From Heterocephalus glaber (lineage: Eukaryota > Chordata > Mammalia > Rodentia > Bathyergidae): a stretch of DNA of 64,000 bases. The stretch's first letter is position 1, and each line of letters opens with the position of its first letter. The translations under genes were made by a program, and so were the position numbers. The stretch spans positions 8,859,331-8,923,330 of the forward strand of contig NW_004624742.1 of assembly GCF_000247695.1 (NCBI RefSeq). Reading direction: 5' to 3'. Positions 1 through 9,875 of this stretch are shown piece by piece. The notes under the pieces were generated by a model that had not been told where the DNA came from, made no database searches, and was given only the letters and a program-made list of their open reading frames with translations.

Positions 1-673
1 GAAATCAGTATGGAGATACCTCAAAGAACTAGGACTGGAAGTCCCATTTGACTCATTCCCCTGCTGGGTATCTTCCCCAAAGAATTAAAAGAATCATACC
101 TCAGTGATATATGTGCACCCATGTTCATACCAGCACAATTTGTAATAGCCAAAACTTGGAAGCAGCCCAAATGCCTAACAACTGGAGACTGGATAAAGAA
201 AATGTTTTTGATTTTTTTATAAAATGGAGTACTACTCAGTCATTAAAAAATGAGAAATTAGAGACATTTATAGCTAAATGGATGCACATTGAAGTGATAC
301 TCTCAAGTGAAACAGGACACGTGCAAATATCGAATAGTTTCTCTAGTGTGAGAAACTGAAAGTGTAAATAAGGACTAAAAGGTATAATAGATAATGTGAA
401 ATAGGAAGAAAAAGGGCAAAGCGGAAGCCGAAGTGGGAGGGGTAGGGGAATGGAAAGAAGGGAATAGAATTAATACGAGAAAATGAAGAAATGGAAACAA
501 AGTCTTTGTAAATCAGGAGGGATGGAGGGGTTGAAGGGAGGGCAGGGGAAGCGGGGAAAAGAAGAACCAAGAGAGATTATGTAAAGGTGCAAATTTCCAA
601 TGATGAATGTCATTATATTGTATACCTAAAATGTACCAATAAAATAAAAATTTTTAAAAAACAAACAAAAAAA
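1..673 (+). mobile_element. L1 3' end (ORF2 tail and 3' UTR)
   Basis: This is the 3' part of a LINE-1 cut by the window edge. It carries the usual end-of-ORF2 wording ('ggagtactactcagtcatt', then 'aaatggatgcacattgaag'), followed by a purine-rich 3' UTR of A/G runs (about 400-560) and an A-rich end with 'aataaaataaaaa' at about 639-660. The same wording occurs in reverse at 19744-20365 and forward at 21180-21490, so these belong to one rodent L1 lineage. Its 82-codon open stretch (111-359) is a remnant, not a gene. It sits in PKN2 intron 1, antisense to PKN2. Confidence 0.85.
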
Positions 674-1100
674 TGAATGGCAGGAGTCACAAGAAGGAGC
701 AAAACTAACCTCTTTTACACTGAGAGATGAGAAAACAATCCATTTTAGAGCCATCTTTTAATGAACTAGTTTCAGCAGAGATTTTTACTGAGGTAGACAA
801 TAAACAATATGACAAAAAGTATGCACTGGAAATTACAAATATTGCAGCTATGTAAGAGTAGCAATAATCAAATATAATCAAACCAAAACTACAGATTTAT
901 TGTTGTTATTGCTATGTATCATTATTGTGTATTACTAAATCCAAAATGTACTGTTCACTTTTCACCTTAACTGTACCTAAAAGCACTGATTTCAAAATGA
1001 ACATACGTAAAAAGACATCAATTAAGCTTCTTAATCTATTTATGTAGATCTACTGGGAAGAAAAAAAATTTAATGTACAGATATTTCTTATCTTACAGCT

Positions 1101-1480
1101 TGCTATAGCTTTGATTTGGACTGTCCCCCAAAGGCCAAAGTGTTAAACCTGGTGCCCAGCTTGGTGCAATGGGGCAGTGGTAGAACTTTCAGTGGAGCCT
1201 ACTGGGAAGTCTTCAGGTCATTGGGGGTATGTGGGAAAGGGGAGAATGGGACCCTAGCCCCGCCCCTTCCTCTTCCTCTCTTTTGCTTCCCAGACATGAG
1301 GTGAGCAGTTCTGCTCTGATACAAAATCTCGGTAAAATATGCTATCCTTCTGCTCTAGGCTAAAATGAAATAGATCCACCTGAGGATGGACTAGATTCTC
1401 CAAAACTGAACCAAATAAACTTTTTCTCTTCATAAACTGATTATCTCAGGTATTTGTTATAGTAACAGAAAGGTAACAAC
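1101..1480 (+). mobile_element. MaLR-type solo LTR (MST/THE1-like)
   Basis: A stretch of about 380 bp opens with 'tgctatagctttgatttgg', has the MaLR-like 'aggtcattgggggtatg' middle, and closes with 'ttatagtaacagaaaggtaac', the usual end of MST/THE1-type LTRs. No matching internal region follows, so it is probably a solo LTR. The 62-codon ORF inside it is incidental. The exact subfamily and a target duplication were not determined. Confidence 0.65.
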
Positions 1481-1897
1481 TCTGCCTTTCAAAATTCTAA
1501 TGAGTAAAATGGTATAAATAGGAAAAGGAAGTGGATCCTAATAGCACAAGGCTTTGAAGTTGGTGATGCCCGTTAGTTACCTCTAAGTGGGGAACAATAA
1601 GCAACTTTTGTGCTTTTTTGCATTTTCAGATTTTCTACAATAAATGTGCATTAACAACTTGAAGAAATTGTAAAATCTGCCTACCTTTTAGTACATCATT
1701 TTACCCTAAAATCTTTCCAATTGAGACCTTTCTAGTATCACTGCAAAATTAAATGCCATTTCCTAATTTCCCACCAAAGGAGTAAAATATCAGTGTGCTG
1801 TACACTGGTGTAACTACTATAAAAATCCCTTTTGTGCATTTTAAGGGAGTAGTTTTAAGAAAAAGGATTACAAAAGTAAATTAAAGAAAACTAAGAA

Positions 1898-2509
1898 CAG
1901 TTGTTCCTTGGTTATCAGTAGCAGATTGGTTTCAGGATTCCCCTAGGATACTAAAATATGTAGATGCTCAAGTCTCTTACATATGATGATGCAGTATATT
2001 TGGCTCTCTGTGTCCATGGGTTCAATATGTGTGGATTCCCCAAGAATCAAATACATTTGAAAAAACAAATGAATCTGCACTGAATATATACAGAACATTT
2101 TCTTGTCATTAGTGTATTCCCTAAATAATATAACTATTTAGCATCTAAATGATATTAGATATTATAAGTAATCTAGAGATGATTTTAAATATACTGGAGG
2201 ATGTGCACTGGTTATATGCAAATTACCACGCCATTTTATATACAGTGTAAGGGACTTGAGTATCTGAAGATTCTGGGTCTACCGGGGTCCTAGAACTAAA
2301 GCCCCATGGATCGCAAGTGACAAATATAATTGCATATCGTCTATACACATCTTCTAGTACTATGTAAATATTACATAACCAGTTGGCCTGCAGTACTGTT
2401 TAGAGAATAATGGTAAGTGTGTACATGTTCAGTACAAGCACATTTTTTTCCTGACTATTTTCTATGTGTGTTTGAATCCATGGATGTGGAAGCTCGGGGT
2501 ACTATGTGT
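1898..2509 (-). mobile_element. Tigger/MER2-like DNA transposon, split by a second copy
   Basis: The left piece (1898-1991) reads as the right end of a MER2-like element in reverse: 'ggattcccctaggatactaaaa', then 'gctcaagtctctta'. The remainder (about 2325-2509) continues the same reversed element: 'gagaataatggtaagtgtgtac', 'catgttcagtac', and finally 'tttgaatccatggatgtgg'. Between them sits a forward copy of the same family. The assignment to TcMar-Tigger rests on remembered MER2 wording. Confidence 0.6.
1992..2324 (+). mobile_element. Tigger/MER2-like DNA transposon (inner copy)
   Basis: A forward copy runs from 'cagtatatttggctctctg', through 'tctagagatgattttaaat', to 'gggacttgagtatctgaag' and 'ccggggtcctagaac'. 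It lies inside the reversed copy of the same family, giving an inverted nested arrangement. About 333 bp; non-coding. Confidence 0.6.
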
Positions 2510-2689
2510 TACGTGTCAATGATCATAGTGAATCTTATGAACAGTCTACAAAGAAATGATAAATCTTTTGTGAGATTTTTGACAAACATTTGACACCTTT
2601 CATTAGAAACTAATTGTGAAATGAAGAAAGCCTGGGAAAAGATGATTGTTACTGTTATTCTTGGTAGAGTTTATAGGTTTATAGTACTA

Positions 2690-2910
2690 TGGCAGCTTGA
2701 AGAATGGTACAGTGGGAAGCATACGGATTAGAGTTCAAATTGACCTACAATGTGACCATGGGCAATGTACTTAAGATTAATGAACTTAGCTCCCTAAACC
2801 ATAAAATAAAAATAACACTCCTCCCTTACGAGACTGTTGTGAAGATCTTGTAAGGTACATAGGATACTAAGTAGAATGTCTGATATGTACTAACAATAAA
2901 TGTTCTTTTT
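2690..2910 (+). repeat. MIR SINE, old
   Basis: Divergent but recognisable MIR order: 'acagtgggaagcatacggattagag', then 'tgaccatgggcaatgtactt', then 'gactgttgtgaagatcttg', then 'gatatgtactaacaataaatg'. It lies in PKN2 intron 1. Confidence 0.6.
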
Positions 2911-4437
2911 CCTGTCATATATAATCCTCTTTTAGTACAAGTTATCTGCATTCTCTTCTATCTTGTCAGCTTTATATCCTCCAATATGCAATAACTTTAC
3001 TGAAATTGAACACCTGTAATTTAAGGCTAACTACCTCAACTTTCCATGTGAACAAACTCTCTTTATCTGTGCAGTACAAATTCTGCTGAGAATGAAATTT
3101 AAGATTCTCAATGCAACACTTCACTAGGTATTCTGATAAAGAAGGTCAATAAACAATAATCAGCAAGGTAACCTTTATTTGGTTCTACATCCTATGAAAT
3201 TACTGTTGTAGTCAACATTCCATTTTGAGATTCTTTACAGTTTCAAAATCTTATTTTTACTACAGCAAACACTCTATACCTTGAAGTCTCTGGTCATCAA
3301 AGTTTGTGTATGCCCTATTAATGCCTTGTTTAATAACTCTCCAAATTACTAGCAAGAGTTAGAACATTATCCTTAGAAACATTACAGTAAGAAGAAAATG
3401 TGCTGTAGTTTCAGGGTTTTTTAGTTTTGTCTTTCTATAACTAAAGGTTATTAATAAGCAAGGTGATTCCAGCTTAAGTAGCAAAGTGTTTCAAATTCTT
3501 CAATATGATTTGAAAAAATCACAATGGAAAGCTGGATGTATGTTTCTAAACTAATTTCATTAAAGTTTACTACACAATGTTCATAGTAAAATAAGTATTC
3601 CTAAAATATGGCAAAGTAACAGTTTTAACTATCAAACATTAAAAGTGGGCTATATAACATGCCACTTGCTTGGCAGAGAAACATAAAGAAATTCAAAAGC
3701 TTAAAAAATTATTCTCAAAAGTTGATAAAAATTCAGTTATCATATACTAGTTTCATGACCCAATGAAGCAACAAAATGTTCAAAATAAATGGGTATACCG
3801 AGTGAAGCAAATTTTATGACTTAAGTGCTGATATAAACAATATTCTAAAATGTATTAATAAACAAGTTAAACTTTAAATGCAATAACTTATTATAAGGCA
3901 AGTTCAATAAACCAAGAAAAATGCCCTATGACAAACTTAATGTTATTAAAATAACAAGAAGAATTATTCTTTCTCTAGAGAGTTACATTCTGGTTTATTT
4001 CAAAGTATAAATTTAGGTGTTCTACTTTCATCGCATTTAAAAATCATATTTAAAATGTTTTTTTCTTTAACCTGCTTCCTTATTGCCAAAATTGATTTTA
4101 TTAACTAAAAAATTCCAAAATATTACATTTTAATAAATATGTTTCCAGTTCCAGTACCAAAAAGTGTCTTTTATGTCAACTTTCTATAAAATACAAATAA
4201 AGGATGCCAAATACTTTATAATTCTGATACCACTCAATTCAAAACAAAAAAAGCTCCTGTCATTTCAGTGGCTTTTTTCAATCAAAATCAAAGCATACTC
4301 TTCATGTTTCAACTAGGCAATGTATTCTGATTATGTCTCAAACATCCTCATTTTAAAAGCTCATGTAAATTACTAAAATAATACCACCCATTTAGAAAAT
4401 ATTTTATGGTGTAAGACCTGCAGACATGCTTATAAAA
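2911..4437. other. PKN2 intron 1, no recognised element
   Basis: AT-rich, unique-looking intronic DNA. I see no long ORF, RNA gene or clear repeat. The paralogous stretches 673-1100 and 1481-1897 look the same. Confidence 0.4.
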
Positions 4438-4448
4438 AGTTAATTGTT

Positions 4449-4517
4449 GGGCCGGGGATTTAGCTCAGTGGTTCCAAGCACAAGGACCCGAGTTCGATCC
4501 CCTGTACAAAAAAAAAG
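4449..4517 (+). repeat. Young tRNA-derived SINE, internally shortened
   Basis: It has an A-box region 'ggggatttagctcagtgg', a B-box 'gagttcgatcc' and an A9 tail. It is flanked by an exact 11-bp target duplication 'agttaattgtt' (4438-4448 and 4518-4528). Compared with sister copies in the window it lacks the 'tgcctgcctcgcaag' segment between the boxes. It lies in PKN2 intron 1. Confidence 0.9.
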
Positions 4518-4528
4518 AGTTAATTGTT

Positions 4529-5489
4529 ATTAAAACTCTACAAAGCAACATTTTTAACAGGAAATTCAGCTTTGCATTTCCAAAGGGTTCCAAGTTTTTA
4601 ACAGCGCATTTACACACTGTTGAAATCTCTATTTTTTATGGAGGATGTATCAAGTATAGATGGCAATGCCTTCAAGCTTACGTCTGCACAGAACAAATTT
4701 ATACGAGGATCTAGAGAAAAATGCAGAAGAAATGTAGATTCAGTTGGAATAATAACACAAGACCCAACCATTCTACGATTTAAAAAAACTGTCCAACCGC
4801 CCAAAACAAATACGAACGTGCTATTTTATTTCTTAATTCCCATCTCTAATCTTTGAGTAGCCAAAAGATGAGTATAGTAAAACAAACCAAGTTTTTTTAA
4901 AAAGCAGGAAATTTTAATCCAGGTATAAACATCTCTGAACACTGCAAAGTAATGAAAAATAAACCGGACTGGACAGCTTAAGTCTCCTTTTACACCACAG
5001 AGATCTAAAAACAAAAATCGTGCGTACATCACCAAATACTTAGTTGGAAATAGGAAAGAATAATATTGCTACGCGATATGGACTAATTAGGGATCTATTT
5101 TGTTCTCATCTGCAGACAAGTGCTGTCCAATGTTTCCCTTAGTCGATTTCTTTCTCACTGTAAACAACTTCTGTAGCTCTTTTTCTGGTGCTCAAAAGGG
5201 AACGGAAAATGAAAGTCTGAACAGCATCAGTATCTGAACTTCCAGCTCTGACCAGGGGTAGCCAAGAAAGGGACCACGTACCACTTGGTTTAAAAAAAAA
5301 GAAAAAAGAAAAAGGCAGCGCGCAAGCTAGAGGAAAGAAAGTCTGAAAAGAGCTGGTGAAACGAAGCACTTAGTACGACTGCTTACAAAAAAAAACTTGT
5401 TTGGGGGCTGGAAGTTATGGGGGCGCTCTTTGTGCAGTCTTGAGAAGGGGAGGGACGAAAAAACAGCCAGGGAATCATTCAAAGGAGTT
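4529..5489. other. Promoter-proximal part of PKN2 intron 1
   Basis: Unique-looking sequence, moderately AT-rich, passing into GC-rich DNA from about 5490. Two short overlapping ORFs lie on opposite strands at 4610-4856 (64 and 78 codons). I do not recognise either and would not call them genes. No repeat is obvious here, so the stretch is a candidate for conservation. Confidence 0.4.
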
Positions 5490-5855
5490 TAAGGAGCGGC
5501 GATCCGCGGAAAGGCGGGGCGGGGCCCGGAGGGCCGGGGAGAGGGCGGCGGGGGCGTCCGCGGGCGGCGCGGACACCTGGAGGGGGCGGCGAGGTGGCGG
5601 CTCCGGGACGCGCGGACCCCACTGCAGCCGGGATGGCCGGCGGACTGGGGTCCCGTCTGGTAAGTCGGCTCCCACTCGAGCCGCGGCTGGCCGGGTCTCC
5701 GGCGAGGGAGAGTGCGGCTCTCACGGAAAGCGGCTCCCGAGGACATCCCCAAGTTTCCGCACTTAGCGGGCCAGGGGCGCGGCGGCCCTCGACCGCGCGC
5801 CGCGCTCTCCCCCCGCGCCCTCGGCGGCGCCTCCCGCCCGGGCCGTGGCCCTTAC

Positions 5856-5903
5856 CTGCAGCTCCGTGAGCAGAATCTCCCCCCGCTCGGGGTTGGACGC
5901 CAT
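5856..5903 (-). CDS. PKN2: PKN2 coding exon 1 (serine/threonine protein kinase N2, N-terminal end)
   Basis: Read on the minus strand from ATG at 5903-5901, the exon encodes 16 residues, MASNPERGEILLTELQ, and ends exactly on a codon (phase 0) at CAG|GTAAGG, a consensus splice donor (intron starts at 5855). I recognise this as the N-terminus of PKN2 (PRK2), a Rho/Rac-activated AGC-family kinase whose full protein has three HR1 Rho-binding repeats, a C2-like region and a C-terminal kinase domain. It acts in actin organisation, cell junctions and cell-cycle entry. Only this exon is in the window; the rest lies beyond the left edge. The start context is strong (G at -3, G at +4). The identification rests on the exact peptide plus the splice site and the CpG island. 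Only 16 residues are available, but the match is distinctive. Confidence 0.9.
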
Positions 5904-5988
5904 TGCTCTGGACTCCGCACCTGAACACGGCCGCCGGCGGCGGAGGGGGGGGGCGGGTGAGGAGCGGGGAGAGAAAGAAAAAACCCAA

Positions 5989-6000
5989 CTAGGGATTCAT
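5989..6000 (-). promoter_or_regulatory. Mini-uORF (3 codons plus stop) in the PKN2 leader
   Basis: On the minus strand ATG (6000-5998) AAT CCC TAG forms a three-codon upstream ORF about 86 nt before the PKN2 start. It matters only if transcription starts upstream of 6000, which is likely but not proven here. Confidence 0.4.
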
Positions 6001-6029
6001 GGAGGCGCAGCTCCTGCTGGAGGCGCCGG

Positions 6030-6047
6030 TTACTCCACAGGGATCAT
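6030..6047 (-). promoter_or_regulatory. Mini-uORF (5 codons plus stop) in the PKN2 leader
   Basis: On the minus strand ATG (6047-6045) opens a five-residue ORF (MIPVE) closed by TAA at 6032-6030. It would be translated only from transcripts starting above 6047. Confidence 0.35.
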
Positions 6048-6266
6048 GGAAAGCGGCGGGGAGCGAGGGCCCTCGTAGCGGCTCCCCTCGCCGCCCGCCG
6101 CCGCCCGCGTTGGACTCTGTTCGCTCAGCCGCTCCCTCTGGGCGACGCCAGGAGCCGCCTCAAGCCTCTCCGTGCGGGGCGCAGCGGCCGCGGCTGCAGC
6201 TCCTCCTGTCGCACCATTTGGCTGTCACCGCGTCGCAAAAGCGGACTCACTTGGCGGCTGCCGGCA

Positions 6267-6272
6267 CACGTG
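6267..6272. promoter_or_regulatory. E-box CACGTG in the PKN2 promoter
   Basis: A palindromic CACGTG in the context 'gcacacgtgatg' lies about 365 bp upstream of the PKN2 start codon, inside the CpG island. It is the core bound by USF, MYC/MAX or MITF/TFE factors. Occupancy cannot be inferred from sequence. Confidence 0.4.
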
Positions 6273-6337
6273 ATGTCCGCGGCCGCGCCTTTCGCTGGGC
6301 GGGGCAGGTGGGGCGGAGGGGACCCAGAGGACTGCAG

Positions 6338-6350
6338 CGGGGCGGGGCGG
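6338..6350. promoter_or_regulatory. Tandem GC boxes
   Basis: 'cggggcggggcgg' contains two overlapping Sp1/KLF-type GC boxes at the outer edge of the CpG island. Confidence 0.5.
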
Positions 6351-6440
6351 CTCTGCTCTGGGACCCGGCCGGGTAGAGAACCAGGCGAAAGGCCTGGGCT
6401 CGCGTCTCGGGAGAGGGTTTAACGGCCCCGCCGCGTATGC

Positions 6441-7194
6441 TGGGTCTCCGAAGCCCGCCTGCTCTTGTATTTTCGCTTTTCCCAGGGCCGCCTTTTCATG
6501 CCGAAGTTTGGACTAGTCTAAATAGGCCCTTTTTTGACTTCCACAGCCCCAAGAATTTAGGGGCTCAGACCTCACAGATTGTATATCCCCCCCACCCGAC
6601 TGAAGCTAATAATCTTGCCTTTTGCTCACCCCCACACAGCGTTTGCCTTCTAGATCAGGAAGGTGGACAGCTGAACACGCTAGTGATCTGTGCTTTTCAA
6701 GAAATGTAAACAGCTGGAGCCCTGGTAACTTCAGTGAGAAACCTTTAAGGTGCTTTTTCTTCGAGCGCTCAATTGGTGTGGTTTGGGTTGGAGAACTCTA
6801 CTGAGCTCAGAATTTAATTAGGCTGGCTTAAATTGTTTTAACCGAGTTTATTTGAAGGAGATGGGGCCACATCAGCCTCGGGAATGGGAAAAAGCCAACT
6901 TTCCTTAGTGTGGGTAAACGTTACAACCAACTCTTCTACTTAGGAGCATACAGTCAGGTGGTGTAAATTTAATTTTTTAAGATAGGACACTACACTATTT
7001 CGGAGTAACAAAGTTTCCAACACGTTGCTTTTATCTGCTTAGAGAATGGATATAGGCAGACGCCTTATTTCTCATTACTTGAGGCTGAAGTACAATGGTT
7101 TTGTTAAAAGCTAGCTGGATAAAATGGTAGGGGTTGTTTAGGTAGGTAGGTACTTAGAGGGCTTTAGTTGACATCTTTAAAAGTTTTATACTCT
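6441..7194. other. PKN2 upstream flank, no recognised element
   Basis: CpG density falls off after about 6440. Short ORFs at 6437-6709 and 6622-6804 have no recognisable product. If a divergent antisense lncRNA exists as in human, its exons could lie here, but no splice structure stands out. Confidence 0.35.
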
Positions 7195-7293
7195 GGGCCA
7201 GGGATTTAGCTCAGTGGTTTTGCCGCCTGCTGCGCAAGCGCAAGGACCCCAGTTCAATCCCCAGTGCCCAAAATAAATAAATAATAAAATAAA
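7195..7293 (+). repeat. Young tRNA-derived SINE
   Basis: Complete copy: 'gggccagggatttagctcag', the 'cgcctgctgcgcaagcgcaag' middle, B-box 'agttcaatccccag', and an A/T-rich tail of AAAT units. It has a near-exact target duplication 'agttttatactct' / 'agtcttatactct'. Confidence 0.9.
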
Positions 7294-8157
7294 AGTCTTA
7301 TACTCTTAAGATCTTGTTGGACTGATGCTAGGAATTATGTTTATGTTTTTGTCACGAGTCTCCTATGTGAATTCAAACACTGAAGAGCTAGAGTTCTAGA
7401 ATCACATTTTCTGAACTCTGACTTATGGTGTATTGATACATTTTTTAGTATGTACTGCAAAAATCTTAACTGTTGCCTTGGTTGAAAATTATAAAATAGG
7501 CAAACCAACATTTGGAAAAGCTAGTGTATATAATTACCTTCCCGGATGACTAAGAGTCAGGCAGAAATGGGCCCTGGAGTTATACGTAGGATTAAAAAGG
7601 AATCTACAATAAGTGGGAAGACCTGTGGAGAAATAAACTTTTGTCCAAAACAACTATAGTACAATTTTAAATGGTAGGGCAAAGTATCCACTGCATATAT
7701 GTGTTTGCACATGTCTGTGTATAATTTTTTATTGTAGTGAAATATAAAATGTACCATTTTAACTGAGTGTACTATTCTAGGGTATTAAATTCATGCTGAA
7801 TATTTTTCTTATCTTTGCCTTGCCTTACTTCAGGATAGATTTGAGTTTGCTGTTGTGCACATAATAGGTGATCAATAATGGTGGAATTAAATATTATTTA
7901 TGTAAGGATTTAGAAATACAGCCTGTGAACATTCTTTATAAAAACAAGTTTAGATGTTAGAGAAAATGTTCACATTCCAGCACTATGCAACTTTAAAACT
8001 AGAAGAGGCTTATAATATCTAACTTAACTCTTACTATGGATAGAAAAAATAAGCCACCATTTAGCTAATTAGGAACAAGACCACATTATTAGTGGCAGAT
8101 ATGGAGGCAAGAACCTAATTCTCTGTGCTTGTTTACACCAACCTTTCAAACAAGTCT
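7294..8157. other. Intergenic DNA, no recognised element
   Basis: AT-rich and unique-looking. A 66-codon minus-strand ORF (7557-7757) has no recognisable features. Confidence 0.35.
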
Positions 8158-8240
8158 TGGGTTGAGAATGTAGCTTAGTGTTAGAGTGCTTTCTTAGAAT
8201 AGTCAGGGCCCTGGATTCATTTCCAGTACTGCAAGGATCC
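8158..8240 (+). repeat. Old ID-like tRNA SINE
   Basis: 'gggttgagaatgtagcttag', then 'ttagagtgctttcttag', then a B-box-like 'tggattcatttccagtactg'. It is clearly more diverged than the 'gatttagctcagtgg' family and of the ID (gcttgcctag-type) layout. Confidence 0.6.
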
Positions 8241-8382
8241 TCATTTAAACTGAAAAAGTACTATACTCCCTCAAGCTTTTGCCATAGAAAAACAACACAT
8301 TTCTAGTGTTAAATATAGATAATTTTTAATTTCACAGCTGTAACTTCCTGTTTGCTATTATGTTTTCTTTTGTCCTTTAGGG

Positions 8383-8548
8383 GAGTTCTTTTGCAAATGG
8401 GAAGGGCACCAAGAGGTGGAGGGAGGGGCCAGGGAAGGGAGGGTATGGGATGTAAAAACAATCAAGATGTGTTAGGTACACGAGCCAACTTCCCATGGTG
8501 AATGTAATCATATACTGCAAACAAGTACTAATAACATTTTAATTTAAC
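8383..8548 (+). mobile_element. L1 3' UTR fragment
   Basis: The purine-rich run ('ggtggagggaggggccaggg') and 'caagatgtgttaggtacacg', then 'ccaacttcccatggtgaatg', match the 3' end of the L1 that resumes at 23751. It preserves the unbroken site into which the MaLR at 21495 inserted. Confidence 0.7.
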
Positions 8549-9066
8549 ATCACATACAAGTGTAAGCAACCGATATATACAATTTTAAAAGTTATAGGAA
8601 TTATTTCTGAGATTGGCTTTGCTGGGGGAAAGTACTACAACAGAAATGGAGGCCAACACAACATAAAAACTGCTTGATCATCTGGAAAATGGGATAATTT
8701 AAACAGCCAATTAAGCTAAAAGATATTCCCAAGCCATTTGCTTCTGTTCTGGGGAAAAAAAGATAACAGGGCATGGATCATACTTATCAGAGGAAGCACA
8801 CTCAAAACAGCTTTCATGGAAATGCATATCATGTTGATTCAGATTAATTGTATTCAGTCCCTATTTACAAATTGTATTCTAATTTATATTAATAATAAAA
8901 AGAGGAGAGGTTTTTTTTAAAGTTTCCATTTAAGAAGTTAAAAAGCTTGAAAATGTTTGTATTATGCAGTTACTTTTAAAATTTTTTCATAGATATTTTA
9001 AAGTGCTTTGAAGAATAGAAATAGCTGAACAGAAATAACAATTACTAATTAGCTAGAAACTTCACC

Positions 9067-9272
9067 TTTTTTTTTTTCAGTGCTGAGGATTGAACTCAGG
9101 GCCTCACACACCAGGCTAACACTCTACCACTAAGCTATCTACCGAGTCCTACCCACTTTTTAAACTTTTTGAGGCAGTCACCAAATTGCCCGGGCTGGCC
9201 TCAAACTTGTGATCCTACTGCTTTTGCCTCCCTAATAGCTGGGATTACAGCTATAGGTCATTGAGCCCAGTT
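9067..9272 (-). repeat. B4-like SINE (ID joined to B1)
   Basis: A T-run, then the reverse of an ID unit ('gtgctgaggattgaactcag', 'ctctaccactaagctat'), then the reverse of a B1 unit ('gcccgggctggcctcaaactt', 'tagctgggattacagc'). Confidence 0.75.
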
Positions 9273-9667
9273 TATTTTCCTTTTTACTATAGAACAAATG
9301 TTATGGAAAATTATAGGAGAGGCAATTTGATTTTTAAAAAAATTTTGGTGCTATAGAAGTAGATACTCAGGTGTTCATATGAGATGACTATATATTTAGG
9401 GAAAGAGTCAAGAACCTTTACTTTGTGAGCCACAGTTTTTATTGCCTTCCATTGTGTATTTCCCTTTTGTTTTTCCTGGATATTTAGGAGTGTTTCAAAA
9501 TTCAAGCTTCTCCCTACACTATTATGGAGAATCAAAGGAAGAGTTTTTGTGTTTTGCTGTTTTGTTGTTTCAATCTTAGTGTTAAAAGAAAAAGTGACCA
9601 CATGCATACACATACTTCCAAGAGAACAGAGGGAAATGTCCCCTTTTTATCCTTAAGACATCCCCCT

Positions 9668-9875
9668 TAGCTGGGTATTGGGGGGGGGCACAAATTTTTA
9701 ATCCGAGCTACTCAGGAAGTTAAGGTGGGAGTATTATAAATTAAAGACTAGTCTAGACATTTTAACAAGACTATCTCAAAAAATTCAAAGGTTGGAGTTG
9801 TGCTGGGGATGTGGCTCAGAAGTAGAACACTTGTCTAACATGCATTCAATCCCCAGTACTGCCCCCCAAAAAAGC
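9668..9875 (+). repeat. B4-like SINE (B1 joined to ID)
   Basis: B1-like left half ('agctgggtattggggg', 'agctactcaggaagttaagg', 'caagactatctcaaaaaa'), then ID-like right half ('gctggggatgtggctcag', 'tgcattcaatccccagtact'). It is the same fusion as at 9067 in the opposite orientation. Confidence 0.75.

Larger units (their letters stand above)
5904..6060 (-). other. PKN2: PKN2 5' untranslated leader (approximate)
   Basis: This is the GC-rich sequence just upstream of the PKN2 start, read on the minus strand. The transcription start is not visible; I place the leader at roughly 160 nt or more by inference. It contains two very short upstream ORFs (6030-6047 and 5989-6000), both closed well before the PKN2 ATG. 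Confidence 0.5.
5490..6440. promoter_or_regulatory. PKN2: CpG island promoter of PKN2
   Basis: About 950 bp of very GC-rich, CpG-dense DNA with many GC-box (Sp1/KLF) motifs, for example around 5513-5525 and 6338-6350, in an otherwise AT-rich window. There is no TATA box at an obvious position. It surrounds the first coding exon of PKN2 and has the form of a housekeeping, dispersed-start promoter. The long ORFs through it on both strands (up to 169 codons) reflect the scarcity of stop codons in GC-rich DNA. Such islands often fire in both directions; the sequence alone cannot show which way. Confidence 0.9.

Noticed and set aside
4449..4517. tRNA gene suggested by A and B boxes
   Set aside because: All such matches have A-tails and target duplications and cannot fold a full cloverleaf. 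They are tRNA-derived SINEs.
5401..6376. Six overlapping ORFs of 66-169 codons on both strands in the GC-rich block
   Set aside because: They are Pro/Arg/Gly/Ala-rich, overlap in several frames and cover the PKN2 promoter. GC-rich DNA lacks stops, and only the 16-codon PKN2 frame has a recognised peptide and splice donor.
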